A stretch of DNA of 64,000 nucleotides from an uncultured Dorea sp. (GCA_900550865.1 URTM01000013.1:12194-76193); one strand, 5' to 3'. Numbered from the stretch's first letter, positions 41,624 to 51,152 are shown. Numbers and translations are program-made. The notes: generated by a model from the letters alone, not told the origin.

Positions 41624-43330
41624 TTAACTTTCAAACTGACTGTGATACAGCTTATGGTAAAATCCACCCTTTCCCAGCAATTCTTCATGATTGCCCTGCT
41701 CGATAATCTTACCGTCTTTCATAACTAAGATTAATGAAGCATTCCGTATCGTCGAAAGCCTATGTGCCACGATAAAGCTTGTTCTTCCTTTCATCAGCTT
41801 ATCAAATGCTTCCTGTACCTGCAGTTCGGTACGGGTATCTATACTTGATGTCGCCTCGTCCAGAATCAGCATCGGCGGCAGGCAGAGCATGACTCTTGCG
41901 ATACACAAAAGCTGCTTCTGCCCCTGACTGATACTGTCTTCATGGAGCACCGTGTCCAGACCTTTCGGAAGTCTTCGGATGAATTCCCAGCTTCTTGCTT
42001 CTTTCGCCGCAAGGATGATCTCTTCATCGGTTGCATCCGGCTTTCCAAAGCAAATGTTGTCTCTCACTGTCCCGCTCTTGATCCAGGTATCCTGCAGCAC
42101 CATACCGAAGCTGCTTCTCAGTGCATGTCTGGATACATCACGGATATCTTTGCCATCCACCAGGATCTTACCTGCATCCACATCATAGAAACGCATCAGC
42201 AGGTTGATAAATGTCGTCTTACCACATCCGGTCGGACCAACGATTGCGATACGCATACCTGGTTTTACATCCAGATTGAAATTCCTGATCAGTTCTTTTT
42301 CTTTATCATAGCTGAATGCCACATCGTCGATTGTAACATTGCCATCAACCGTAGCAAATGCCCCTTCCGCATCCGGTGTCTCTTCTTTCTGCTCTAACAG
42401 ATCAAAGATACGGTCCGCACATGCCAGCGCATTCTGCATCTCTGTAATTACCGAACTGATATCGTTGAATGGCTTCATATACTGGTTCGCATATGATAAC
42501 AGTACGGAAAGTCCTCCGACCGTCAACGTTCCGCCCGGTATCAGGAATGCTCCAAGTAAAGCCACTCCGGCGTAAATGATATTGTTGACAAATCTTGTGG
42601 ACGGGTTCGTTAAACTACTGTAGAACACTGCTTTCTGGCTGTAATTCTGCAGTTCTTTATTGATCTCATCAAATCTTCTGGAAGATTCTTTCTCATAACC
42701 AAATGCTTTGACTACCTTCTGTCCGCCGATCATTTCCTCGATCAGTGCCGTCTGACGTCCTCTGGTCTCGCTCTGTTTCCGGAACATCGTATAAGATCTG
42801 GAAGAAATGAATTTCGCCACTACGAAACTAAATGGTGTCAGTACGATCACCAGAAGTGTTACCCACACATTTTTTGAAAACATGAAGATCAATGTCACAA
42901 CAATCGTCACGATTCCGGCAAATAACTGTGTAAATCCAAGCAGCAGACCATCAGATAAGATGTCCGTATCCGCAATGACACGGCTTACGATATCTCCGGT
43001 ACTGTGCTGATCCAGATAAGACAGCGGAAGTACCTGGATATGACGGATTGCCTGTGACCGAATATCCTGTACGATCCGGTATGTCATACGGTTGTTCAGA
43101 AGATTCATGAACCAGGTAGCAAGTGCCGATATCACGATAAATATCAGAATCTGCTTCAGGTAATGCCACATCATATCAAAGTTAACCTGATGTGCCGCTA
43201 CCACTTCATCAATCGCTTCTCCGAATAAGACCGGCACATACAACTGCAATACTACAGAGATTGCAGCAAAGATCACACTGAACACAAAGAAAATCTTATA
43301 CTTTCCTATGAGCTTTAATAATTTCTTCAT
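41624..43330 (-). CDS. ABC multidrug-type exporter, second half-transporter
   Basis: This 568-residue protein has a membrane domain (six helices, residues 12-300) and ATPase with Walker A GPTGCGKTT, Walker B MLILDEATSSID and H-loop VAHRLST. The signature is ISQGQKQLLC, with Q in place of the second G of LSGGQ, as often seen in one half of heterodimeric exporters. It overlaps the partner gene by one base. The IS inserted just after its stop separates it from its terminator. Together with the 618-residue partner it forms a BmrCD/TM287-288-like exporter. Confidence 0.92.
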   Translation of the reverse strand: MKKLLKLIGKYKIFFVFSVIFAAISVVLQLYVPVLFGEAIDEVVAAHQVNFDMMWHYLKQILIFIVISALATWFMNLLNNRMTYRIVQDIRSQAIRHIQVLPLSYLDQHSTGDIVSRVIADTDILSDGLLLGFTQLFAGIVTIVVTLIFMFSKNVWVTLLVIVLTPFSFVVAKFISSRSYTMFRKQSETRGRQTALIEEMIGGQKVVKAFGYEKESSRRFDEINKELQNYSQKAVFYSSLTNPSTRFVNNIIYAGVALLGAFLIPGGTLTVGGLSVLLSYANQYMKPFNDISSVITEMQNALACADRIFDLLEQKEETPDAEGAFATVDGNVTIDDVAFSYDKEKELIRNFNLDVKPGMRIAIVGPTGCGKTTFINLLMRFYDVDAGKILVDGKDIRDVSRHALRSSFGMVLQDTWIKSGTVRDNICFGKPDATDEEIILAAKEARSWEFIRRLPKGLDTVLHEDSISQGQKQLLCIARVMLCLPPMLILDEATSSIDTRTELQVQEAFDKLMKGRTSFIVAHRLSTIRNASLILVMKDGKIIEQGNHEELLGKGGFYHKLYHSQFES

Positions 43331-45186
43331 TACTCTGCCGCTCCTTTCTCTGTCTTTTCTGTTATTTTATCCACTTTGTCCAAAGCTTTTCCGGTTTCCT
43401 GTGAAGATTCCTGTAAAGATTTGACTGCATCTGGACGTTCTTCCGGGAACTGTGAATAGTAGATCTCCTGATAGGTCTCACAAGTCTCCATCAGTTCTTC
43501 ATGGGTTCCCTGTCCTGCCAGTTCACCGTCATCCATAACAAGGATCTTGTCCGCCTGACGGATACCGGAAATTCTCTGGGATACCAGGAATGTTGTCACG
43601 TTGCCTTCCAGTCCGCCCAGTGCTTTACGAAGTGCCGCATCTGTTGCAAAATCCAGCGCACTTAAACTGTCATCCAGAATTAATATCTCCGGATTCCCAA
43701 CCAGTGCACGTGCGATCGTCAGACGCTGCTTCTGTCCACCTGACAGGTTACGTCCGTTCTGCTCCACTTCAAAATCAAGCTTTCCTGGCTTGGACTCTAC
43801 GACATCTTTCGCCTGTGCAATCGTGATCGCATTCCATAATTCTTCATCTGAAGCCTGATCATTTCCCCACTTCAGATTCTCGCGGATACTTCCTTTAAAC
43901 AGTACCTGCCGCTGCTGGACCACACCGATCTCCCTGCAAAGTTCTCCCTGCGGATAATCCTTTGCGTTGACACCGTTTACCTTTACGGTTCCTTCCTGCG
44001 GATCATAGAATCTCGGAATCAGGCTGACCAGTGTACTCTTACCACTTCCGGTTCCTCCGATGATTCCGATCGTCTGGCCTTTCTTTGCCTGGAAGCTGAT
44101 GTCCGATAAGCTGGATGCTCCGGCGCCTTCGTAGGTAAATGTGACGTGGCTGAATTCAACTGCCATATTATCATCGGCTTTATCATTTTCAACATTTGCT
44201 ATATGCTTTGCATCTACATCCTTATATTCCATACTGGACTTCACATCCAGAATACCAGCCACACGGTCTGCACACGCCATAGATTTATTCAGCGTAATGA
44301 TCAGGGAAGCAAGCTTGATCAGCTCTACAATAATCTGTGCCATATAGTTGTATAATGCCACAACCTGCCCCTGCTGCAGATTTCCCATATTAACCTGCAG
44401 ACCTGCCCGCGCGATCAAAATTACCGTTGCCCCGTTGATCAGTACATACGTAACCGGATTCAGAAGGGCCGAAATTCTTCCGACGAACTCATTCAGTCTT
44501 GTAAGCTCACGGTTTCCTTCTTCAAATTCCTCCACTGACTGTCCTTCCCGGCAGAATGCACGGATGACACGGACACCGGTCAGATTCTCTCTTGTAAGTC
44601 CTGTCACACGGTCCAGACCTGCCTGTACTTTCTTGAACAGCGGAATACTAATCAGCATAATCGAAAATACAACCACAAACAGGATCGGTACTGTTACTAC
44701 AAAGATCAATGCACAGCGTACATTAATGGTAAATGCCATCACCATCGCGCCGATCACGACAAATGGGCTTCTCAGCAACAGACGCAGTCCCATATTAATT
44801 CCATTCTGCACCTGGTTCACATCGTCCGTCAGTCTTGTAATCAGCGTATCCGTTCCGAGCGTATCCAGTTCTGTAAATGACAGTCCCTGGATATGGTCAA
44901 ACATCGCCTGTCTGACACTTGTCGCAAATCCGACACTTGCCTTTGCAGCAAAGAACTGTGCGGTAAAGCTGCACAACAGTCCGACTGCTGCCATGAGCAG
45001 TAATACGAAGAACATTTCCACAATGTATCCATGGTCATTCTTCGCAACGCCCACATCAATAATCTGAGCTACTACAAGCGGAACCATAAGATCGAACACA
45101 ACTTCCAGCAATTTGAAAAGCGGTGCCAGGATACTTTCCTTGCGGTATGGCCTCAGAAATTTCTCAAGACGCTTCATTTCTTTCAC
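43330..45186 (-). CDS. ABC multidrug-type exporter, first half-transporter
   Basis: This 618-residue partner has six membrane helices and an ATPase with Walker A GGTGSGKST, canonical signature LSGGQKQR and Walker B ILILDDSLSALD. The residue after the aspartate is D where Glu is usual, which is the degenerate half-site typical of heterodimeric exporters. The switch histidine is replaced in LVSQRISG. These changes with the complementary changes in the other half explain one working ATP site. A charged tail of about 40 residues extends the C-terminus. A LysR gene is divergent. Confidence 0.92.
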   Translation of the reverse strand: MKEMKRLEKFLRPYRKESILAPLFKLLEVVFDLMVPLVVAQIIDVGVAKNDHGYIVEMFFVLLLMAAVGLLCSFTAQFFAAKASVGFATSVRQAMFDHIQGLSFTELDTLGTDTLITRLTDDVNQVQNGINMGLRLLLRSPFVVIGAMVMAFTINVRCALIFVVTVPILFVVVFSIMLISIPLFKKVQAGLDRVTGLTRENLTGVRVIRAFCREGQSVEEFEEGNRELTRLNEFVGRISALLNPVTYVLINGATVILIARAGLQVNMGNLQQGQVVALYNYMAQIIVELIKLASLIITLNKSMACADRVAGILDVKSSMEYKDVDAKHIANVENDKADDNMAVEFSHVTFTYEGAGASSLSDISFQAKKGQTIGIIGGTGSGKSTLVSLIPRFYDPQEGTVKVNGVNAKDYPQGELCREIGVVQQRQVLFKGSIRENLKWGNDQASDEELWNAITIAQAKDVVESKPGKLDFEVEQNGRNLSGGQKQRLTIARALVGNPEILILDDSLSALDFATDAALRKALGGLEGNVTTFLVSQRISGIRQADKILVMDDGELAGQGTHEELMETCETYQEIYYSQFPEERPDAVKSLQESSQETGKALDKVDKITEKTEKGAAE

Positions 45187-45199
45187 TCCATTCCTTTTT

Positions 45200-45300
45200 C
45201 TATCCGATAACTAATAAATCATCTGTTATCTACTTATCATAATGTCCCTTGACTGTTTTATTATAGTCCGTTATCATTGATATGAATAATATTGTTTTTA
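45200..45300. promoter_or_regulatory. Divergent promoter region of lysR and exporter genes
   Basis: On the plus strand TTGACT, 17 bases, TATCAT runs toward lysR. GATAAC and GTTATC face each other (45207-45230), and a second GTTATC lies near 45270. These are candidate LysR contacts. Confidence 0.45.
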
Positions 45301-45341
45301 TAGCTTTGCAATACAAAAAAGATATAAGGCAGGTAATCTAT

Positions 45342-46274
45342 ATGGAACTAAGGCAATTAGAATATTTCCGCGAGATCGCATCCACCGGCAGCATCAATGA
45401 AGCTGCAAGACACTTAAATATGTCCCAGCCGCCGCTCAGCTACCAGATCCGCCAACTGGAAAATGAATTAAATGTGAAACTTTTCGACCGCACCAGCAAG
45501 GGTGTTACCCTGACCGAAGCCGGCAAGCTTCTCTATGACCGCTCCGGTAACCTGCTGGAATACGCCAGATCTACCGAACTCGAGGTCTCAAAAACCGGAA
45601 AAAAGCGGATCCTGCGTATCGGTCTGACTCCCACAACTGTAGATACCATCATGCCTTATATTTCCCAGTTTTCGAAAAAAAATCCCGACGTGAACTTTGA
45701 AGTCCACGACGGGATCACATATTCGCTTTATCAGTATCTTCTGGACGGGATCATCGATATCTCCGTTGCCAGAACACCTCTGCGCCTTGATGAGGTGTCT
45801 TATATGGAATTGTGTTCCGAGCCGATGATCGCGGTATCGGCGCCGGAAAATGTTGTTTCGAAGACTGCTGCCATTACAGCAGATACTTCCTCTCCAACCG
45901 TTCGTTCTGAAGATACATCTCATAATTCTTCGAAACACACTGCAAGTGCTTCCTTAAAACTTGCTGATCTTCTACACAGACCACTGATCTTATACCGGAG
46001 ATACGAAGAACTGATCATGAATACTTTTCATTCTCAGAATATGAATCCTGACATCTTCTGTGTCTGCGACGATCCAAGAGGCGCTATGCTCTGGGCAAAG
46101 GAAAATCTTGCAACTGCCATCTTCCCTCAGTCTATGGCCAGCCTGTGTGACGGACTTTGTATACAAGAACTGGATGAACCGGATCTTGTAACTAAGATTC
46201 TCCTGATCTGGGCGAAGGGTAAGAAACCAGTGCCGCTGGTGCAGGAGTTTCTGGATGTGTGTGGAGAGCGTTAG
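45342..46274 (+). CDS. LysR-family transcriptional regulator
   Basis: This protein of about 310 residues has the N-terminal helix-turn-helix MELRQLEYFREIASTGSINE, then AARHLNMSQPPLSYQIRQLE and the usual dimer helix. The C-terminal part is a periplasmic-binding-like effector domain (GLTPTTVDTIMPYISQFSKK). The longer frame from 45282 has no ribosome site, and the ATG at 45342 follows AGGTAATCT. It is divergent from the heterodimeric ABC exporter and likely activates or represses it. The effector is unknown. Confidence 0.92.
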   Translation: MELRQLEYFREIASTGSINEAARHLNMSQPPLSYQIRQLENELNVKLFDRTSKGVTLTEAGKLLYDRSGNLLEYARSTELEVSKTGKKRILRIGLTPTTVDTIMPYISQFSKKNPDVNFEVHDGITYSLYQYLLDGIIDISVARTPLRLDEVSYMELCSEPMIAVSAPENVVSKTAAITADTSSPTVRSEDTSHNSSKHTASASLKLADLLHRPLILYRRYEELIMNTFHSQNMNPDIFCVCDDPRGAMLWAKENLATAIFPQSMASLCDGLCIQELDEPDLVTKILLIWAKGKKPVPLVQEFLDVCGER

Positions 46275-46333
46275 CACATTAGAGCTTACGGCTCACCCAC
46301 CATATAGCATTCCATTTTAGTGATTTCATATTT

Positions 46334-46540
46334 TTATGAATGTTCATTTTTTCTCTTCACTATCCTAAAAATAATCCTGGATATTACAAAGACTGCCACT
46401 AGTCCTATGTACACTCTAACCATCAGGAGTAAATCCTGTTGTATTTCAGGGTACTTATTTCCTAACCACATTACAATGAAAAGTAAAATTATCCCCCATG
46501 AAATCAGTACAATTCTTACTTTATTGCCTGTTTTTTTCAT
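46334..46540 (-). CDS. Small two-helix membrane protein
   Basis: This 68-residue protein has a Shine-Dalgarno GGGAGG in front and two hydrophobic segments, residues 8-26 (VRIVLISWGIILLFIVMWL) and 38-58 (LMVRVYIGLVAVFVISRII), joined by a short polar loop, with a basic tail. No family is recognisable. It follows a gene fragment on the same strand. Confidence 0.6.
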   Translation of the reverse strand: MKKTGNKVRIVLISWGIILLFIVMWLGNKYPEIQQDLLLMVRVYIGLVAVFVISRIIFRIVKRKNEHS

Positions 46541-46554
46541 ACATCCTCCCTATC

Positions 46555-46695
46555 TTATACGGTCACATAACTTGTATAATCTCCATATTTTCTACTTCCT
46601 GAAGGCGTAAATAAACATATATATTTATAATTTGTTCCATCTATCTGTACTTCTTCGTTGAGCTCTTGTATATATGGATTAGATAGCCTGACAAC
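46555..46695 (-). pseudogene. C-terminal fragment of an unknown gene before the small membrane protein
   Basis: An open frame of 46 codons without a start reads LNEEVQIDGTNYKYICLF, then TPSGSRKYGDYTSYVTV and a stop 15 bases above the small gene. The composition looks coding. An upstream stop shows the N-terminus is missing. Confidence 0.35.
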
Positions 46696-46804
46696 TTAAT
46701 TATTTCCTTTATTTCTTTTATAATTATGTGATTTTTCCAACTTTTCTTATATTTTCAACTCCGGAGAATCTTCTGCGGGCATCTACTTATAAACGTGCGA
46801 ACAC

Positions 46805-46848
46805 AAAAAAAGATTACCCGGATACTTCCCTTTCTCCAGATAATCTTT
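46805..46848 (-). terminator. Terminator of permease gene
   Basis: AAAGATTATCTGG pairs with CCGGGTAATCTTT (G-T and bulge allowed) on the minus strand, followed by a T-run at 46811-46805. Confidence 0.75.
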
Positions 46849-46873
46849 CTATATAATCTCTATTCTATTTTTC

Positions 46874-48277
46874 TTACTCCACCTTCGCTTTCTTCGGCAA
46901 AAACAGACTCAAAAGCAGCGATACCACGAACACGCCTGCCACTGCATTTCCATTAAACACATCTCCTACTGCACTTGGAAAGGCTGCGAAGAAGTTCCCT
47001 GATGTCTGTGTCAGACCAACTCCGATACTGAATGACAGTGATACGATGATCATCGTTCTGTCATCGAATTTACATTCTTTCAGCATCTTGATTCCTTCAT
47101 ACATGATCGATCCAAACATCATAACCGTACATCCGCCAAGCACCGCCTGTGGAAGTGAATTGAAGAATGCTCCAAGCGGCGGGAATAACGATGCAAGAAT
47201 TAAGATCAATGCTCCCATCAGAATCGTAAAACGGTTGATCACCTGTGTCATCGTCACAAGTCCGATATTCTGACTGAATGATGTCAGCGGCAGACATCCG
47301 AAACATCCGGAGATTGCACTGGAAAATCCATCAACCGCCAGTGAACCGCGCAGTTCTTTCATCTTAAGATCACGTCCAAGTGCTCCCGTACAGACTGCCG
47401 TCGTTGCACCTGTCGTCTCTGCTGCCGATACCAGGAATACGATTGCGATCGTAAAAAATGCTCCCAGGTTGAATACCGGCTTATGACTGGTCAGGAACAC
47501 AAGCTTCGGAATACTGAATACGCCGACCTCCTGAATCGTCTTATGAATACCGGAAAAGTCAACCATCGGCGCGATTCCTGCTACCGTAAATATAATTGCA
47601 AGTGCATAGCCAAATACAAGTCCGACCAGCACATTCAGATTCTTATAGACACCTTTCAACACTTCTCTGGATACCAGACATACGATCAATGTAAATGCAC
47701 CTACTACCAGATGATACCAGGAACCGAAGTCTTTCACTCCGCTTCCGCCGCCCCAGGAATCCATACCTACCGGCAGAAGTGATAATCCAATCGCGATAAC
47801 TACACATGCCGATACAACCGGGGTCAGATATTTTCTCCAATACTTGGCACTTAGTCCGACAAAACCTTCAAAAATACCACCCAGAATAACCGCGCCTACC
47901 ATACCTTCATATCCAAGATCCGGATTCGTCGCAATGACCAGCAGACTTCCAAGGAACGTAAAGCTGACTCCCATAATAATCGGTAACCCGGAACCAATGA
48001 TACCAACCGGATATAACTGCAAACAGGTCCCGATTCCGGCTACGAACATCGCACACTGCAATAACTGTGTGATCTCCGCAGAACTTAAATGTGCTCCGTT
48101 ACTTCTAAGTACCGCCGCACTGCACACGATCAGCACTGGTGCCAGATTCGACACGAACATCGCCAGTACATGCTGTAATCCAAACGGGATGGCTTTTCTA
48201 AGTGGAACCCTGCCGTTCAGCTTATAGATATTCTCTTCACTGACCGTCGTTATCTGTTCTTCTTTGTTGCTTTCCAT
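46874..48277 (-). CDS. NCS2-family nucleobase permease (uracil/xanthine type)
   Basis: This 467-residue protein has about 13-14 membrane helices. The family signature is TSFSQNIGLVTMTQVINR (QNxGxxxxT) near residue 330, and AAETTGATTAVC lies before it. The N-terminal LRKAIPFGLQHVLAMFVSNL is typical of xanthine/urate permeases. It imports a purine or pyrimidine with protons. The substrate cannot be set from sequence. No purine riboswitch is visible upstream. Confidence 0.9.
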   Translation of the reverse strand: MESNKEEQITTVSEENIYKLNGRVPLRKAIPFGLQHVLAMFVSNLAPVLIVCSAAVLRSNGAHLSSAEITQLLQCAMFVAGIGTCLQLYPVGIIGSGLPIIMGVSFTFLGSLLVIATNPDLGYEGMVGAVILGGIFEGFVGLSAKYWRKYLTPVVSACVVIAIGLSLLPVGMDSWGGGSGVKDFGSWYHLVVGAFTLIVCLVSREVLKGVYKNLNVLVGLVFGYALAIIFTVAGIAPMVDFSGIHKTIQEVGVFSIPKLVFLTSHKPVFNLGAFFTIAIVFLVSAAETTGATTAVCTGALGRDLKMKELRGSLAVDGFSSAISGCFGCLPLTSFSQNIGLVTMTQVINRFTILMGALILILASLFPPLGAFFNSLPQAVLGGCTVMMFGSIMYEGIKMLKECKFDDRTMIIVSLSFSIGVGLTQTSGNFFAAFPSAVGDVFNGNAVAGVFVVSLLLSLFLPKKAKVE

Positions 48278-48370
48278 GATATTTCCTCATTCTCTCTATA
48301 AAATTTCATTTATTATAAGTTTAACTTATATTTCATAAGAAAGCAACACGAGAATTAATAAATGCATTTA

Positions 48371-49087
48371 TTACTTTAATACAATCCGAAAATATTCTAC
48401 TGTCGTTGAAAGAAGAAATATTCCACACACTGCCATTTGCAGATATTCTTTCTTAATTACACTTTCAATAAAATCTTTTAAAAATGTAAAATCAATCACA
48501 ATACAAATAAGAATGCTCCCCACATCCATGATACTGTTTATTGCTTTTATCGAAAACACCTGGAACATCCATATCAGACTGGCTGCTCCCAAACAGCAGA
48601 TAAGCGAAAAATAAAATTCTCTTTTTTCACGAATTTTCCAATGCTGCCGTAAAAGAACCACACATGTAGTACATCCTATGATGCAAGCATAAAATACAAT
48701 CGAAGAAAACACTTTTGTTGACTGTGTAACCATCACTCCCAGCACTGCTACTACAAAGCAAATTCCGCCGATCAGCCATTTCATTTTCTTCATTGTATGA
48801 TATTCCGATATCTCTGCTGTTGATTTCATAATCTCGGTCACACGTTCTTGATTTATTTTATCTTCTCTTTTTTCTGTGTTGATTTCTGATCTCATAAGTT
48901 CTACCACTCCTATCTCGAGTACATCCGCCAGAGGTTCCAGTGTATTAATATCAGGGAAACCCAGTCCTCTTTCCCACCTGCTGACCGCCTTATCCGTTAC
49001 ATTTATCTTTCCTGCTAATTCCGCCTGTGTCATACCCAGCTGCTTTCTCCGCTCCATGATAAATTTTCCAAATACTTTTGCATCCAT
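48371..49087 (-). CDS. XRE-family regulator with membrane domain
   Basis: This 238-residue protein begins with a Cro/CI-type helix-turn-helix (KFIMERRKQLGMTQAELAGK, KINVTDKAVSRWERGLGFPD), followed by a linker and four membrane segments (about residues 110-230). GGAAG precedes the ATG at 49087, and the longer frame to 49174 was rejected. Membrane-bound XRE regulators may sense envelope stress or stay inactive at the membrane. The target genes are not evident. Confidence 0.86.
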   Translation of the reverse strand: MDAKVFGKFIMERRKQLGMTQAELAGKINVTDKAVSRWERGLGFPDINTLEPLADVLEIGVVELMRSEINTEKREDKINQERVTEIMKSTAEISEYHTMKKMKWLIGGICFVVAVLGVMVTQSTKVFSSIVFYACIIGCTTCVVLLRQHWKIREKREFYFSLICCLGAASLIWMFQVFSIKAINSIMDVGSILICIVIDFTFLKDFIESVIKKEYLQMAVCGIFLLSTTVEYFRIVLK

Positions 49088-49268
49088 GTAATTCACTTCC
49101 TTTTTCCACTCTTTGAAGCCGAATGAACTTCTTTGTTTAATTACATCATATACATTTTTTGTTAAATACGTCAATCGACGAATCCTTTACTTTTTGAATT
49201 TTAAGGTAAAAAGCTCTGAATCGTAAAAGAAGACTATTGCAGACGCAACAGCCTTCCTGATCATATAC

Positions 49269-49415
49269 TTATTTTTCTTTTTTTATTTCTTCTATAATTC
49301 GTTGAATTGTAGTTACTTCTTCTTCCAATTCATCCGCAATTTGTTCTATAGACTTTCCTTTTTCCAACTTCTTTCTAACCAAAGTTTTCAAAAATGCTTT
49401 TATATAGATTAACAT
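49269..49415 (-). pseudogene. Remnant of Rpn-family nuclease (C-terminus)
   Basis: The frame reads FLKTLVRKKLEKGKSIEQIA, then DELEEEVTTIQRIIEEI, ending in a stop. This KLxxGKSxExIAxxLEEE pattern is the usual C-terminus of Rpn/PD-(D/E)XK nucleases. It has an ATG but no ribosome site, and the nuclease domain is missing. Confidence 0.55.
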
Positions 49416-49451
49416 ACAAGTAAATATTATTCAATATATTTTTCAGATAAA

Positions 49452-49694
49452 TTAAACAGCAAAAAAATTCAACTTCGTCTCATCAAACGCAATCTTCTGC
49501 CCTTTACTCCTAAAATACTCCTCCACAACCTGATACATCTCCTCATACCGTCCTTCGCATGCACAATTTCCCAACGGTTCGATCCAGCAGGACTGTTTTC
49601 CACAGGTATCTCTCAAGTGAACCTTAAAATTCAGCCCTTTCTCCTCCAGCAATCCATTCACTTCAATAACCTCATTAAATGTAATACAATTCAT
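49452..49694 (-). CDS. Small cysteine-containing protein (RDAC-like)
   Basis: This 80-residue protein contains the segment VHLRDTCGKQSCWIEPLG near residue 25 with two cysteines and a third pair in GNCACEG. It resembles the short RDAC-type proteins of Lachnospiraceae. The start ATG is five bases below the MerR stop, so it is probably the last gene of the same transcript. It has no known function. Confidence 0.72.
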   Translation of the reverse strand: MNCITFNEVIEVNGLLEEKGLNFKVHLRDTCGKQSCWIEPLGNCACEGRYEEMYQVVEEYFRSKGQKIAFDETKLNFFAV

Positions 49695-49699
49695 ATCTG

Positions 49700-50785
49700 C
49701 TATCTCCTCCAGTTCTTTCCACTATAGTATCCGGCTGCATTGAATACCGTTGCGAATACATTAATCATCTTGTTCGATGTATACACTGCATGATACCGGT
49801 TATATTTTCCCCAGTCTGCATTCGCCAGTGTCCATGTTCCGGATACTGCAGCCAGGTAAATAACCGCACACAGGAATCCGACGATAAGTTCACCGGTTGC
49901 CATCAAATGACCATACTTCTGATTCAGCATCAGCGTCATCACTCCTGCCATGATCAGGCTTGTAAGCATACTGATCCAGAGTTTGTTCAGGATATAGCGG
50001 TTCAGCTTTGAACCCATCCACAATATGATTGCAAGAATAAATGCCCCGCCATACAGGTAGATCACATACTGCTTCAATACCGCCGTATCACGACATACCA
50101 TATATCCTCTTCCCATCAATGTTCCGATTGTAAAAAGTCCGACAGGCTGTACAACTGCTCCCAGAAGTAACAATGTCAAATGCACTTTCATATTCGCCGA
50201 ACATGTTCCTATGATCAGCAGACCTACCACAGCTGCAAGTGAAATCAGCCCGACATAAAGATGTGTTTCGATATAATCCTTCGGGAGCAGCCATATAGAT
50301 ATCGCACTTAAGATCGTTCCTGCAATGAAAAAGCATGCAATCTCATTGTTCATCTCATCCCTGCTTAATTTCTTCTGTACAATATCCTCTTTCAAAAGAA
50401 TTGCCAGACGTACCTGCCACTCTTCTTTTTCTTCCTCAATCTCAAGCTGATCGATCGATGTAATATCAAGCTTACTTTTCAATGCTTTCTGGCAGGTCAG
50501 TTTCGTTTCCTTTAATGTACGTTCTTCTTTTTCGATCTCGTCCAGTCTGTGAGACAACGCTTCCTGCAAGGTCAGTCTGTCTTCATAGATTTCTTTGATC
50601 TCCTGTACCGGAATACCGATCAGACGCAACTTTTTAATTTCCTGAAGCTGTTCTACATCTGCTTCTGAATACTCCCGGTAATTATTTTCCTGATTACGTG
50701 CCGGATGGATCAGTCCTTCTTCTTCGTAGAATCTTATATTCGCCTTGGAAATGCCAACCTGTTTTTCTACCTCCTTAATCTTCAT
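49700..50785 (-). CDS. MerR-family regulator with membrane domain
   Basis: This protein of about 361 residues has the MerR winged helix at the start (KIKEVEKQVGISKANIRFYE, EEGLIHPARNQENNYREYSE) and a coiled-coil from residue 75 to 130. The rest has about seven to eight membrane segments (residues 155-345). The C-terminal effector region is therefore in the membrane. It overlaps the upstream gene by 11 bases. Two MerR-type promoters with 19-base spacers exist: one for its own operon (51209-51239), one at 53227-53257. Its ligand is unknown. Confidence 0.88.
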   Translation of the reverse strand: MKIKEVEKQVGISKANIRFYEEEGLIHPARNQENNYREYSEADVEQLQEIKKLRLIGIPVQEIKEIYEDRLTLQEALSHRLDEIEKEERTLKETKLTCQKALKSKLDITSIDQLEIEEEKEEWQVRLAILLKEDIVQKKLSRDEMNNEIACFFIAGTILSAISIWLLPKDYIETHLYVGLISLAAVVGLLIIGTCSANMKVHLTLLLLGAVVQPVGLFTIGTLMGRGYMVCRDTAVLKQYVIYLYGGAFILAIILWMGSKLNRYILNKLWISMLTSLIMAGVMTLMLNQKYGHLMATGELIVGFLCAVIYLAAVSGTWTLANADWGKYNRYHAVYTSNKMINVFATVFNAAGYYSGKNWRR

Positions 50786-51152
50786 AAATTGACACCTTCT
50801 TTCCATTTTTCCAGTCTGCTTCTGTAATGATTTCTTTGCGGTGTTTTATCGTCTTGTACTTTACTTTTCCAAACAAACCTTTCCGCTCTTTACAATAAAT
50901 GATATGAACTGCCATATGAAATTTCTGGTTCTCGTCTTCCAACTCATGACTGTATTCCAGATGAGTCGCACTGTAACGGAGCAGAAGCACTTCACCGGCT
51001 CCCACCGATACATTCCCGCCATCCACAGACATAACCCGAAATGTAATGGTTCCCGGTATTTCAATTTCTTTTAATTCAATCCGTTCTTTTATTATTGTCT
51101 GGAGCTCAGAAATAATTTTGTTTCTTTTTTCAAGCTTTCCCGTATCTTCCAT
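50775..51152 (-). CDS. Small soluble protein of unknown function, first gene of MerR operon
   Basis: This 125-residue soluble protein has an N-terminal helix (KRNKIISELQTIIKERIELK) and a beta-rich remainder with TFRVMSVDGGNVSVGAGEVL and YSHELEDENQKFHMAV. It starts after GAAGGTGAGAGT and is the first gene of the MerR-driven transcript, with its last bases overlapping merR. I do not recognise the family. Its position suggests a signal-related role with the MerR protein, which is inference. Confidence 0.7.
   Translation of the reverse strand: MEDTGKLEKRNKIISELQTIIKERIELKEIEIPGTITFRVMSVDGGNVSVGAGEVLLLRYSATHLEYSHELEDENQKFHMAVHIIYCKERKGLFGKVKYKTIKHRKEIITEADWKNGKKVSIYED

Noticed and set aside
44348..45067. 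Long plus-strand open frame (239 codons) inside the ABC exporter gene
   Set aside because: It lies antisense to a well-supported exporter with all ATPase motifs, has no ribosome site and encodes a Thr/Ser/Asn-rich sequence typical of a shadow frame.
46320..46610. Plus-strand open frame opposite the small membrane protein
   Set aside because: It has no ribosome site and lies antisense to a gene with a good one.
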